This document shows, piece after piece, positions 51,567 to 62,762 of a stretch of DNA of 64,000 nt (positions are counted from its first letter, which is position 1; every line of letters starts with the position of its first letter). Below the pieces are notes generated by a model, which was not told where the DNA came from, did not search any database, and was given only the letters and a program-made list of their open reading frames with translations. The stretch comes from Lepus europaeus (lineage: Eukaryota; Chordata; Mammalia; Lagomorpha; Leporidae), in NCBI RefSeq assembly GCF_033115175.1, contig NC_084836.1, positions 63,541,097 to 63,605,096 of the forward strand, written 5' to 3'. The translations under genes and the position numbers were made by a program.

Positions 51567-51860
51567 AAGATTTATTTACTTATTTTTTAAAAGGATTTAT
51601 TTATTTATTTCTTTGAAAGGCAGAGAGAGACAGAGAGAGTTCTATCTGCTGGCTCACTCCCCAAATGGTCACAATAGCCAGGGCTGGGCCAGGCTGAAAC
51701 CAGGAGCCTCTTCTGGGTCTCTCATTTGGCTGGCAGGGACCCCATCCAAATGGACCATCTTCTGCTTTGCTTTTCTAGGCACATTAACAGGGAGCTGGAT
51801 CAGAAGTGGAGTAGCCAAGACTCACACTGGTGCCCATATGAAATGTTGGTGTCTTGGGAA
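51567..51860 (-). repeat. CSINE lacking its head
   Basis: It has a doubled start (taagatttatttacttattt, then aggatttatttatttatttc) and ends at the tggtgcccatatgaaatgtt segment. Confidence 0.78.
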
Positions 51861-52061
51861 ATAGAATTTGTTAAGACATGGAATGTATGTGGGGTATGTG
51901 TGTGCACACGTTCATACATGTGGGGGAGGCGAGAGAATGTAATGCTAAATGAGAAGGATAAACCTTGGATAATTCAAATTCTGTGCCAGGGTGCATGGTT
52001 ATGAGGATTTATGAGTTAAGGAATACAGGAAGGTGTATATTTGGAAATAAAATGTGAGGCC

Positions 52062-52412
52062 GGCGCCGAGGCTCAATAGGCTAATATTCCACCTGCAGCG
52101 CCAGCACACCGGGTTGTAGTCCTGGTTGGGGCGCCGGATTCTGTCCCCGTTGCCCCTCTTCCTGTCCAGCTCTCTGCTATGGCCCGGGAGTGCAGTGGAG
52201 GATGGCCCAAGTCCTTGGGCCCTGCACCCGCATGGGAGACCAGGAGAAGCACCAGGCTCCTGGCTTTGGATCAGCGCAGTGCGCCGGCCGCAGTGCGCCG
52301 GCAGTGGTGGCCATTGGAGGGTGAACCAATGGCAAAGGAAGACCTTTCTCTCTGTCTCTCTCTCTCTCACTGTCCGCTCTGCCTGTCCCAAAAAAAAAAA
52401 AAAAAAAAAAAG
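52062..52412 (+). repeat. CSINE, young subfamily
   Basis: It runs from gaggccggcgccgaggctca to gctctgcctgtccc plus an A23 run. A gcagtgcgccgg unit is duplicated at about 52278-52304. Confidence 0.92.
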
Positions 52413-52980
52413 AGATGTTTGGTTTGGACTGGTTGAATTTGTGATACCTGTGGAGCCATGCGGAAATGCTAATGGACAGTTGTATATACTGGTCTGCAGA
52501 TGGAGCAGTTGGGACTAGAGAGAGATTTGGGATTCAACTGTACATCTGGTGTATCTGAAACAGTAGGTTTGGGTCAGCTAAGGGGCATGTTAAGACAGAA
52601 GAGCTGCAGGCTAGGGAGGGAGCCTTGGAGAACACTGACAGTAAAGATGTGACTAGTAGAAGTAGAACGCTGGGAGAAGGCCAGAAAAGTAGATAGAAAA
52701 TCAGTAAAGTGTGATGGGAACCAAAGAGAGAGAGGTTCAAGGGGTAAAAATGCAGTAGTATAGATTTGGTGAGAAGATCAGGTACCTCGAGGACAGAGAA
52801 GAAATCATTGGATTTGGCATTCAGGTCATTGACAATGACAGTGGGGTCACTGAGGTGATAACAGACCACATTGCATTGAACTGAGGAATAAATGGGAGGT
52901 GAGAATAAAAGTCTTTCAAGATGATTGCAAAGAGGTGGAGAGAGAGAACAGTGGTGAGAGAAAATGTGGGGTCAAGGGAG

Positions 52981-53300
52981 TTTTTTTTTTTTTTTCAGAT
53001 TATTTATTTGAGAGGCATGAGTTACAGAGATGGAGAGCTGTACAGATCTGCACCTGCTGGTTCATTCCCCCAAATGGCCGCAACGGCAGGAGCTGGGCCA
53101 ATCCAAAGCCAGGAGCCAGGAGCTTCTTCTGGCTCTCCCATGGGGTGCAGGGCCCAAGCATTTGGGCCATCCTCCACTGCTTTCCCAAATATATTAGCAG
53201 GGAGCTGGATTGGAAGTTGAGCAGCCTGGACTCCAACCACACCCATATGGGATGCTGGTGCTGTAGGTGGAGGTTTAACCTACTACCACACGCTGGCCCC
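52981..53300 (-). repeat. CSINE inside the antisense L2
   Basis: A T13 run, then cagattatttatttgagagg. The head ends taccacacgctggcccc. Confidence 0.86.
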
Positions 53301-53537
53301 AAAAGGAAGTTTTTTAAAATGAGAGACTCAGGCACATATGTTTATATGTTCAAGACAATAGGGAATGGTGATAATGGGGTTAAATTCTTGAGCAAGTAAG
53401 GAAGATAAGACCCAAAGCAGAGGTAGAAGTGTCATTATCTCCTACTACAGATAAGAAAAAGAAGGATGAGGAGACATGTTTGATATCTAAACAAAGGGGT
53501 TTGAGGAAGTTCCTGCCTTATAACCTTTATATTTCTT

Positions 53538-53580
53538 GTTTGGTGTGATAAAGAGGTTTGGTGTGATAAAGAGGTTTGGT
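53538..53580 (+). repeat. 18-base tandem duplication
   Basis: The unit gtttggtgtgataaagag occurs twice in tandem, followed by a partial third copy gtttggt. Confidence 0.85.
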
Positions 53581-53780
53581 AGAATAGGGCTCTTGAAGGC
53601 AAATTGCTCTTGACAGAATGGGAAGGATCTTGTCTGGTTAGATAAAAGTATGGTGAGGTGGTATGGGGGAGCATTCCAAGCAGATAGGTTAGCTTGGTTA
53701 TAGAGCAGCATAGGGCCTGATTTTATGGTGCACTTTATAAGCTATATTAAGGAATTTGGAGTATTTTGAGACATGAAGTT

Positions 53781-54060
53781 TGTTTTTTTTTTAAGATTTT
53801 ATTTTATTTATCTGAAAGAGTCACAGAGAGAGGTAGAGATGGCCGAAGATGAGCCAATCTGAAGCCAGGAGCTTCTTTCGGGTCTCCTACTTGGGTGCAG
53901 GGGCCCAAGGACCTGGGCCATCCTCCAGTGCTTTCCCAGGTACATTACCAGGGAGCTGGATTGGAAGTGGAGCAGTTGGTACTGAAACCGACACCTATAT
54001 GGGATGCTGGCGCTTCAGGCCAGGGCTTTAACTGTTGAGCCACAGCCAAAGCACCAGCCC
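53781..54060 (-). repeat. CSINE
   Basis: It begins ttttttttttaagattttat. The internal region is shortened; it ends gccaaagcaccagcccc. Confidence 0.84.
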
Positions 54061-54094
54061 CGCGACATGGAAGATTTTTTTAAAAACAGATTTT

Positions 54095-54427
54095 TTTTTT
54101 TGACAGGCAGAGTGGACAGTGAGAGAGAGACAGAGAGAAAGGTCTTCCTTTGCCGTTGGTTCACCCCCCAATGGCCGCTGTGGCCGGTGCGCTGCGGCTG
54201 GCGCACCACGCTGATCCGAAGCCAGGAGCCAAGTGCTTCTCCTGGTCTCCCATGCGGGTGCAGGGCCCAAACACTTGGGCCATCCTCTACTGCATTCCCG
54301 GGCCACAGCAGAGAGCTGGACAGGAAGAGGAGCGAGCAGTACAGAATCCAGTGATCCGACTAGGACTAGAACCTGGTGTGCCGGCGCTGCAGGCGGAGGA
54401 CTAGCCTATTGAGCCGCGGCGCTGGCC
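54095..54427 (-). repeat. CSINE, young, nested in the next copy
   Basis: A perfect duplication taaaaacagatttt flanks it at 54081-54094 and 54428-54441. The head ends gagccgcggcgctggcc. Confidence 0.94.
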
Positions 54428-54714
54428 TAAAAACAGATTTTATGTATTTATTTGAAAGTCAGAGTTACAGAGAAAGAGAGCTTCCATCTTCTCTGCAATG
54501 ACCAGGAGCTGCAACAACCAGAAGTCGGTAGTTCTATCCAGGTCTCCCAAGTAGGTGGCAGGGCCCAGCGAATTGAATCATCTTCCACTGCTTTTCCTAG
54601 GCCAGTAGCAGGGAGCTGAATCAGAAATGTAGCAGCTGGGACACAAGCTGGCACCCATATGGGATGCTGGTATTGCAGGTGATGGCTTTACCCACTGTGC
54701 CACAATGCCAGTCC
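54428..54714 (-). repeat. CSINE, target of the nested insertion
   Basis: Its start cagattttatgtatttattt is the insertion point. It ends gccacaatgccagtccc. Confidence 0.83.
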
Positions 54715-54796
54715 CAAGGCTTGAAGATTTTAATAGAATTATTTTGTATTTTACAAAGGAAATGATGGTGGCTATTCAGAGACGTTCTGTAAGGTT

Positions 54797-55083
54797 TTTA
54801 TTTTTAAAATTTCTTTATTATTTGAGAGAGAGTTACAGAAAGAGAGGGAGAGACATAGAGAAAGATCTTCTATCTGCTGGTTCAGTCCCCAAATGGCTGC
54901 AACGGCCGGAATTGAGCCAATGAAGGCAGAAGCCAGGAGCTTCTTCTGGGTCTCCCAAATTGGTGCAGGGCCCCAGCAGAGAGCTGGATTGGAAGTGGAG
55001 CAGCTGGGACATGAACTAGTGCCCATTTGGGATGCTGACTCCACAGGTAGAGGTGTAACCTACTACGCCTCAGTGCCGGCCCC
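54797..55083 (-). repeat. CSINE
   Basis: It runs from tttttatttttaaaatttct to ctcagtgccggcccc, with an internal loss around cagggccccagcag. Confidence 0.83.
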
Positions 55084-55446
55084 TCTGTGAGGGTTTTGTA
55101 GTAGAGGAAGAGACATTGGTTAGGGAGCTGAGGTAGTCCATGTGAGAGAGATGATATCAGAATAGACTAGCATATACTGGGTAAGAAACAACCCCTGAAT
55201 TTCAGTAACTTGGAATGGCAGTTTATTTCTCACTTACACAACATATCTATCAAAGGGCAGGCTAGTTGTTTTAGTTGTTTTGGGACAAAGGCTGACAGAG
55301 CGGTCACCATCAGGAGTAGTGTGTTTTTATGCTAGAATCGAGACCTCTGGAAACTGAAAATCATTGTGTTTAGTGAAATAAACCTGTCCCCAAAAGGCAA
55401 AGATCATGTTTTCTCTTATATGTAGTAGTTAATATAGAATACAAAA
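55084..55446. other. R3HDM2 intron, nothing recognised
   Basis: No gene or named repeat seen. Confidence 0.5.
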
Positions 55447-55461
55447 AAAGGATAGAAATGA

Positions 55462-55853
55462 GACCGGCGCCGCCGCTCAATAGGCTAATCCTCCGCCTGC
55501 GGCGCCAGCACACCGGGTTCTAGTCCCGGTAGGGGTGCTGGATTCTGTCCCGGTTGCTCCTCTTCCTGTCCAGCTCTCTGCTATGGCCCGGGAGTGCAGT
55601 GGAGGATGGCCCAAGTGCTTGGGCCCTGCACCCGCATGGGAGACCAGGAGAAGCACCTGGCTCCTGGCTTCGGATCAGTGCAATGTGCCAGCTGCAGTGC
55701 GCCGGCTGTGGCGGCCATTGGAGGGTGAACCAACAGTAAAGGAAGACCTTTCTGTCTCTCTCTCTCTCGCTGTCCACTCTGCCTGTCCAAAAAAAAACCC
55801 AAAAAACAAAAAACAAAAACAAAAACAAACAAACAAAAAAACACCAAAAAAAC
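55462..55853 (+). repeat. CSINE, young, with perfect 15-base target duplication
   Basis: aaaggatagaaatga at 55447-55461 and 55854-55868. The tail is an unusually long (CAAA)n-type A-rich run at about 55789-55853, as expected for a recent copy. Confidence 0.95.
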
Positions 55854-56119
55854 AAAGGATAGAAATGAAATGGACATCTTGAGGTTTGATTGTTGTTTTT
55901 AGCCCTTGTTTATACTCCTGTGGAACTATGGTCTTTCCATTTTTTTACATGCTGAATGTTATGGTTAGGTTCATTAGCTGTGATTATAGAGTGGACTGAA
56001 ATCATATTCTTGCGGAAATTGGAGGAAAAAAGGAAGGAGGGGGATTGAGGGAGGGAAAAAAGAAGGAAGGGAAGTATGGCTGTCCTCTAAGAATTGTACC
56101 TAGGGACTACCAGGTTGAA

Positions 56120-56392
56120 CATCCCTTGTGGGTACTGTTCCTCTTCTGATCCAGCTCCCTGCTAATGTGCTTGGGAAAGCAGTGGAGAATGGCCCAGGTG
56201 TTTGGGCCCCTGCACCCACATGGGAGACCTGAAGGAAGCTCCTGGCTTCAGCCTGGCCCTGCCCTGGCAGTTGAGGCCATTTGGGGAGTGAACCAGCAGA
56301 TGGAGAGATCTTTTTTTGCCTCTCCTTTCTCTCCCTCCATGTTTCTGTCACTCTGACTACTTCCAAGTAAATAGGTAAATCTTTTAAAACAA
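56120..56392 (+). repeat. CSINE, head truncated
   Basis: It starts in the atcccttgtgggtactgttc segment and ends caagtaaataggtaaatctt. Confidence 0.8.
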
Positions 56393-56479
56393 AACAGTTG
56401 TACCTATGAAATATGTAAAATCTGTTCTCTGTATATTAATATTTTTTTTTAAAAAAAGACCTCCAGAGGTCTTGCTCCA

Positions 56480-57060
56480 GTAAACTAAATATTGTGCACA
56501 GAAGTGATGGGAATGGAGAGGAGGGGGACAGGACTGAGAGGATCAGATGGATCCAGGAGATGGTGTCAGAATTTGGAGTGTTTAAATGTGGAAGGAGAGA
56601 GAAGGAATTGTGGGTGGATGACTCTTCTATTTCTGTCTCAGGTAACTGGATGTTGTTGCCCATTGACATAAGAAAAGGTCAGATTTGGAGTTAGAGAACG
56701 TTGGTAGAGAGTTCATTTTGGGGGATATTTGTGAACTAGTTGGCAAATGGATCTGGGGCATTAAACAGAGGCAGGGGTGTTTAAATTGGGGAGTACACTG
56801 TATATGAAGGAGATTCAGCCCAAGAAACTAGATTACCCGAGGCATACTTGTGGATTAAGAAACTGAGATGGAGTCTCAAGAAATACCAGAATTTAAGGGA
56901 TACTCCTGACCTGATGGCATTGGATTTTAATGTTAAGGTTGACATTTTGGGGATCAGTGCAGCCTGTATCGTTCTGACAAGTAGTCCATTAGTGATTTTT
57001 TTTGAGGAAGGGGAAAATGTAAGCTGGGAAGTTGATTTTCCATCATTTGACACATGCTTT
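56480..57060 (-). mobile_element. Probable second antisense L2 fragment
   Basis: gaattgtgggtggatgactc, acataagaaaaggtcagatt and ggggatatttgtgaactagt follow the order of antisense L2 text. Heavily decayed; call is tentative. Confidence 0.4.
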
Positions 57061-57499
57061 AGAGTAATGTTAGCTCTCAGTTATTTGTGGTAATGGAGTG
57101 CATTTTAATTCTATTTGATTTTGGATGTGTTTCACAATTCACAAAATTTTGACAGAGTAAGTTAGCAGCCAAGACACCGAAAGGTTAAAAGTTGATCCAT
57201 TTCCCTACATCACAAGGTATTAAGTGAATGAAGAATGTGATAATGTCATAAAATACAGCCATAAATGCCACATGCTAGGTCATCTAGTCCTCAGAATTCA
57301 GAGCCCCCTGGAGTATACTGCATTATTCCCTTTTTACGGTGGTGGCTTAGGGAGCTTGGTGTATGTTAATTGTCCATCTTGTAGTCAGGTAGAATTTAGT
57401 TTGATGCTACAGTCTGTGCTTTTAGCCACCACCGGAAATTCAGGACACAATATAAAAGTTATTCTGGATAGCCAAATGTTTGGGTTAATTTGCTTCTTA
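57061..57499. other. R3HDM2 intron, nothing recognised
   Basis: AT-rich unique sequence without SINEs. Confidence 0.45.
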
Positions 57500-58441
57500 A
57501 TCTTTTGGCCCCAGTTTTTTATTGGGAAGAATTTTAAACCTATAGGAAAGTTAAAGAATTACAATGTGAAAACCAGTGTGAACTTCACCTGTGTTTGTCA
57601 ATTGTGATATTTTGTCACATTTGCATACTTGCTCTCGTAGTCTCTTCCCTCCCTCTCAGTAATTCTTTATTGTACCATTGTGTATTAGGAATTTCATTAG
57701 TGTATTAGGAAAGAAATTACAGACATTAGGACCCTTTTCCTCAAAATTTCTTAAGTGTGTAGTGCCTGAGAACAAGAATGTTTTCTGTATTACCTCAGTA
57801 CCATTAATAAACTCACTATCACATTCAGGATATTTTACAGTGATATAATAATACATGTAGTCCATTCTTGGACTTCCACAGTTATCTCAACCTGCTTTAT
57901 AGCTTCCCCTTTAATCCTGGATTTATTCAAGGATCATGTATCCTATTTAGTTGTCATTTGTAGTTTCTTTTTGTCCAAAGGAGTGCTCTTCCTCTTTATG
58001 GTTTTTCATCTCCTTGATATTTTTGAAGATTACAGCCCATTAATTTTGTAGAATATTCTACAATTTGGATTTGTCAAAATTAGATTCAACTTGAACACAT
58101 TTGATAAAAATGCCAGTGACATGTTTTGGGTGCATAATGTTACTTTGTTCCATTATTTGTGAAATCGCTTGATTATGTGGTTAAATTGATAAGTGCTAGA
58201 TTTCTTCATAGTAAAGGTGCTTTTCCCCTCTTTGAGATGATGTGTTTAAGATTTCATGACCCTTTTACTCCTCAACAACCTTTTTCCCCCTAGTGGTGTT
58301 AGCATCTACTGATGATCCTTTTCTGATTCTGTTATATTATATTGGTAGTTTCAATTTATATTGGTGGTTGATTTTTCAGATTCTCATTCCTTCTACATAC
58401 TCTTGCTGGCATTGTTCTACAGAAAAGAGCTTTTCTCTTCC

Positions 58442-58768
58442 TTTTTTTAAATTTAATTTTGTTTATTTGAAAGACGGAGTTACAGAGAAAGGTAGAGACA
58501 GAGAGAGAGGTCTTCCATTGCTGGTTCATTCCCCAGATGGTTGCAACGGCCGGAGCAGCGCTGATCCGAAGCCAGGAGCCAGGAGCTTCTTCCGGGTCTC
58601 CCACGTGGGTGCAGGGGCCCAAGGAGTTGGGCCATCTTCCAGTGCTTTCCCAGACCATAGCAGAGAGCTAGATTGGAAGAGGAGCAGCCAGGACTAGAAC
58701 CAGCGCCCATATGGGATTCCAGTGCTTCAGGCCAGGGCTTTAACCCACTGCGCCACAGCGTTGGCCCC
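58442..58768 (-). repeat. CSINE inside the L1 fragment
   Basis: It runs from tttttttaaatttaattttg to cactgcgccacagcgttggc. The head is intact. Confidence 0.88.
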
Positions 58769-58805
58769 CCTTTTGTTGTTGAGGATCACTACAGATTTAC
58801 TATTT

Positions 58806-59106
58806 AAAATTCTTTTAAAATTTAATTTTATTTATTTGAAAGGCAAAGAGACAGAGATCTCCCATGTGCTGTTTCACTCCCTAATTGCCTCCACAGCCAG
58901 AGTCTGGAAGCCAGGAGCCTGGACCTTAATCTAGGTCTCCGAAGTGGGTGGCAGGGACTCAAGTACCTGGGCCATCACCTGCTGCCTCCTAGAATGCATA
59001 TTAACAGGAAGTTGGGGTGAGCCCATCTGGGACTTGAACCAGATGCTCTCATATGGAATGTGGTCATCCCAAACAGTAGCTTAACCATTGTGCCAAATGC
59101 CCATTC
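58806..59106 (-). repeat. CSINE variant inside the L1 fragment
   Basis: It begins tttaatttt-atttatttgaa and ends gtgccaaatgcccattc. Confidence 0.8.
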
Positions 59107-59355
59107 TAGATTCGCTATTAAAAACATGTTGCAATTCATTGCTGACAATATCAAGAATACCAGTGATATTTATTATTAAGATTACTCAAATTATTCTAAG
59201 TTTGACTAGTGAGAACCCCTTCAGGCTGACTGTTATATCCTATTGACATGTCCCTGTCAGATTTTGAGCACTCCTTACACTCTGACATACACTTACCAAA
59301 GTATTGTGGCCTCATTTTGTGCGTTATATGTCCCAGACTGGAATCAATCATTTTC

Positions 59356-59714
59356 TTTTTTCTTTTTTTTTTTTTTTTTTTTGACAGGCAAAGTGGACAG
59401 TGAGAGAGAGAGAGAGACAGAAAGAAAGGTCTTCTTTTGCTGTTGGTTCACCCTCCAGTGGCTGCCGCTGCTGGCGTGCTGCGGCCAGCGCACTGCGCTG
59501 ATCCGAAGGCAGGAGCCAGGTGCTTCTCCTGGTCTCCCATGGGGTGCAGGACCCAAGCACTTGGGCCATCCTCCACTGCCTTCCCAGGCCACAGCAGAGA
59601 GCTGGCCTGGAAGAGGAGCAACCGGGACAGAATCTGGCACCCCAACCGGGACTAGAACCTGGTGTGCCGGCGCCGCAGGTGGAGGATTAACCTATTGAGC
59701 TGCGGTGCCTATCA
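59356..59714 (-). repeat. CSINE, young, with perfect 16-base target duplication
   Basis: ggaatcaatcattttc at 59340-59355 and 59715-59730. A T18 run is followed by gacaggcaaagtggacagtg. Confidence 0.95.
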
Positions 59715-59787
59715 GGAATCAATCATTTTCAAAAGGACTTCTGATTCCTTTAGTGGGGAAATTATTATGTTATTTACTTTTCATTTA

Positions 59788-60099
59788 TTTTTTAAAAAGA
59801 TTTATTTATTTATTTGAAAAAGTTAGAGAGAAAAAGAGAAAGAAGTCTTCCATCTGCTGGTTCCCCAGTTGGCTGCAACATCCAGAGCTGCACCGATCTG
59901 AAGGCTGGAGCCAGGAGCTTCTTCTGGGTCTCCCACGCAGGTGCAGGGTCCCAAAGGCTTGTGCCATCTTCTACTGCTTTTTCAGGCTATTGCAGAGAGC
60001 AGGATTGGAAGTGGAACAGCTGGGACTCAAACTGGTGCTCATATGGGATGCTAGCACTGCAGGCGGCAGCTTTGCTTGCTACACCTCAGCCCTGGCCCC
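59788..60099 (-). repeat. CSINE, first of three adjacent
   Basis: It runs from ttttttaaaaagatttattt to tacacctcagccctggcccc. Confidence 0.86.
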
Positions 60100-60107
60100 T
60101 ACTTTTT

Positions 60108-60412
60108 GTTTTTAAAATACTTTTATTTATTTACTTGAAAGGCAGAGTTGGAGAGGGAGAGAGAGATCTTCCATCTGCTGGTTCACTCCCCAAATGGCTG
60201 CAATATCCAGGGCTGGGCCTGGTTTCAGCCGGGAGCCTAGAACTCCATGCAGGTCTCCTATGTATGCGGCAGGGGTCCATGTCCTCAAATTATCTTCTGT
60301 TTTCCCAGTGTGTTAGCAGGGAGCTGAATCAGAAGTGAGGCAGCCAGGACTGGAACTCATGCTCATATGGGATGCTAGGCATTGCAGGCAGTGGCTTAAT
60401 CCACTGAGCCAC
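60108..60412 (-). repeat. CSINE, second of three adjacent
   Basis: It runs from ttttaaaatacttttattta to atccactgagccacaagg. Confidence 0.83.
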
Positions 60413-60424
60413 AAGGATGATTCA

Positions 60425-60686
60425 TTTAAATTCTTGGCATTCCATATGGAGTGTCTGGGTTTGGTTCCTGGCTCTGGCTTGTGATCAGGTTCCTGCTAGT
60501 GTAAATCCTGGGACCCAGCAATGATGGCTCAAGTAATTGGGTCCTTGCCACCCACAGTGGGAGACCTGGGTTGAGTCCCAGCTTCCTGTTTTGCCTGCCC
60601 CAATCCAGACTGTTGCTGGCATTTGGTGAGTAAACTGACAGTTTTGAGCACTCTCTACCTCACAAATAAGTAAAATTTTTCAAAAG
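60425..60686 (+). repeat. CSINE variant, head truncated
   Basis: It starts aattcttggcattccatatg and ends cctcacaaataagtaaaatt. Confidence 0.72.
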
Positions 60687-60931
60687 AGAAATACTCATTC
60701 TGAATTATCCACCCCTTGTTACTTTGGGAAGTTATTTCCAGTAAAAAAATAGAATGGATTCCAGAGCTAAGACCTCCTGAATTTTCCCAGATGTGCTTAA
60801 GTAATAAAAGTATCTAAACTGGGATATTTCACAAAATGAAGTGACCTATAGGCAGGTGAGGTGACTTATCATGGATCTAGGATATTACCTGGTGGATTAG
60901 CATTGTATTTTTTTTTTCACCCCTAAGTTAG

Positions 60932-60976
60932 TGGTGAAAATGTGAAAGTGAAAAGTGAAAGTGTGAAAGTGAAAAT
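60932..60976 (+). repeat. GTGAAA short array, IRF-site-like
   Basis: Six GAAA units spaced by GT or GTGT. GAAAGTGAAA, fitting the IRF consensus GAAANNGAAA, occurs at 60944-60953 and 60965-60974. Confidence 0.55.
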
Positions 60977-61057
60977 AACTTCATTTCCTTCTTATTCTTC
61001 TATAATCCAGGGTGTAATCAGTTTTGTGGAAACTTTGTATCTTCTATCTGAACTAAA

Positions 61058-61143
61058 ATATTGGAGCCAAGAATTGAATCCAGGCACTCTGAAGTGAGAT
61101 GGGTATCCCACTGGCAGCTTAATTGCTAAGTGCCTGCCCCCAA
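61058..61143 (-). repeat. CSINE head remnant
   Basis: gaattgaatccaggcactct, then ttgctaagtgcctgccccc: the head-proximal end of the variant with the aagtgcctgcccc ending. Confidence 0.6.
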
Positions 61144-62431
61144 ATATTTTTTCAGAGGTGAGAAGGTGGTCATTTCCAGAAGCCATCAGTGGTATTTTAA
61201 TGAATACCATTACTAATCTATCAGCTGGTTATATTATTAAATATATTTATTCTTTTACTTTATGTGGATGGCTGCTCTAATGATTTCTTAGGAAATTAGC
61301 TGCCTGGCAACATAGAAGTGCAAATATTAAAATGAATTACATACTTCCCAACTATATCTATCACTTGGCTAAATTTAGAACCTTATAGAGCTCCTGTAGA
61401 ATTGAAATCTCTGGAGATTTTAATAGTTAAAACAGGCAATATTCAGCTGCTCAGAGTAAGGAAGAAGAAAGGTAGCTTCAAATTAATTTTTGTCCTGTCA
61501 TCCAAACTGCTTAATGAAGACATGGAGTCCAGAGAGAAGTCCGAACAGTTCTGAGAATAATTTGACTATTGCAGAAACCTTAGCAGTTCCTGGGCTCAGG
61601 GTGGTAAAAAGAATTTTTTTCCCTCCTAGGAGAATTGCTAGAGGCTGTCCACTCTCCTTTTCCCAGTGTCTCTCCAAATTATGCTGATAAAAATAATTCA
61701 TAATACTTCACCACAATGGAAGAGACAATACAAATGAGATAGAGATCAGGTGAGCATTAACTTGGGTGCTTGTGGGTAAGTTTTATAATGTCGGAATTGT
61801 TTTGTGTGTGTCTGAATTCAGTCTAGAGTTTATGTAGAATGTTTTGAGGAAAAACTTAGTTACTTGATGTACATTAAGCGATACATGATGTGTGTAGATC
61901 TGTTTGTAGTTTGGTAGCACCTCAACACAAGCAATGACATATAAAAGGAATGATTACTTTGAGTATTTTAATTTAAATATGTTAAAATATAGGGTAAGAT
62001 TTTACAGACAGTGTAAATGATATGTTTAATACATGAATTGGTAATTGGGAAAGTAAAACTTCTTTGTTACTATAGCAGATAATTTTAGGGATACTGGAAA
62101 AAATATGCAAAAAATGTATTGTAAACCAACAAGAAAAATCCTTAAAAACGGAATGCCTGGTTATTCTGGCCCTGCATTTATACAGTTGGTGAAATCAAGA
62201 CATAAATGTACATTTTAACTCTGGTTAATTGTTCTTCCTTTTTATTTCTCCTTCCTGCTAGGGCTTCCATAAATCAGTTTTAGAGGAGAGTGATGTGTTC
62301 ATTGGTGAAATGAGCTACCAGTTGAAAGGTTATGAGGGAGGTTATGGGGAGATTTTTTGTTTTCTGTTTATCTGTTTGTAAATGATGGATATTTCTTTTA
62401 AAATTGGAGGAAGGAAAATTATTTCAATTTT

Positions 62432-62755
62432 TTTTAAGATTTTATTTATTTATTTGAGAGGTAGAGTTACAGACAGTGAGAGGGAGAGACAGAAAGTTCT
62501 TCCTTCCACTGGTTCACTCCCCAGATGGCCATAATGGCCGGAGCTGTGCCTGTCAGAAGCCAGGAGCCAGGTGCTTCTTCCTGGTCTCCCATGTGGGTGC
62601 AGGGGCCCAAGTACCTGGGCCATCTTCTACTGCCTTTCCAGGCCACAGCAGAGAGCTTGACTGGAAGAGGAGCAGCCGGGACTCAAACCAGTGCCCATAT
62701 GGGATGCTGGCGCCACAGGCGGAGGATTAACCCATTGCGCCACTGTGCCACCCCA
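62432..62755 (-). repeat. CSINE, well preserved
   Basis: It runs from tttttaagattttatttatt to cattgcgccactgtgccacc. Confidence 0.88.
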
Positions 62756-62762
62756 ATTATTT

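Larger units (their letters stand above)
52520..53780 (-). mobile_element. L2 LINE, antisense copy
   Basis: On the minus strand, 52617-52640 corresponds to the GVPQGS-like part of L2 reverse transcriptase, and 52815-52850 to the preceding VxNDL segment. The order is therefore correct for an antisense L2. A CSINE interrupts it at 52981-53300. The right limit is uncertain. Many stops. Confidence 0.55.
57500..59780. mobile_element. Ancient L1 (L1M-class) fragment
   Basis: Recognisable blocks occur in order: tttattcaaggatcatgtat (57922), ttagcatctactgatgatcc (58299), attccttctacatactcttg, atgtccctgtcagattttga (59249), and ggaatcaatcattttc flanking a SINE. Three CSINEs interrupt it. Orientation is not certain from memory. 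Confidence 0.55.
60687..62431. other. SINE-poor part of R3HDM2 intron
   Basis: Mostly AT-rich and unique. It contains the GTGAAA array at 60932-60976 and one short SINE remnant at 61058-61143. No gene recognised. Confidence 0.5.
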
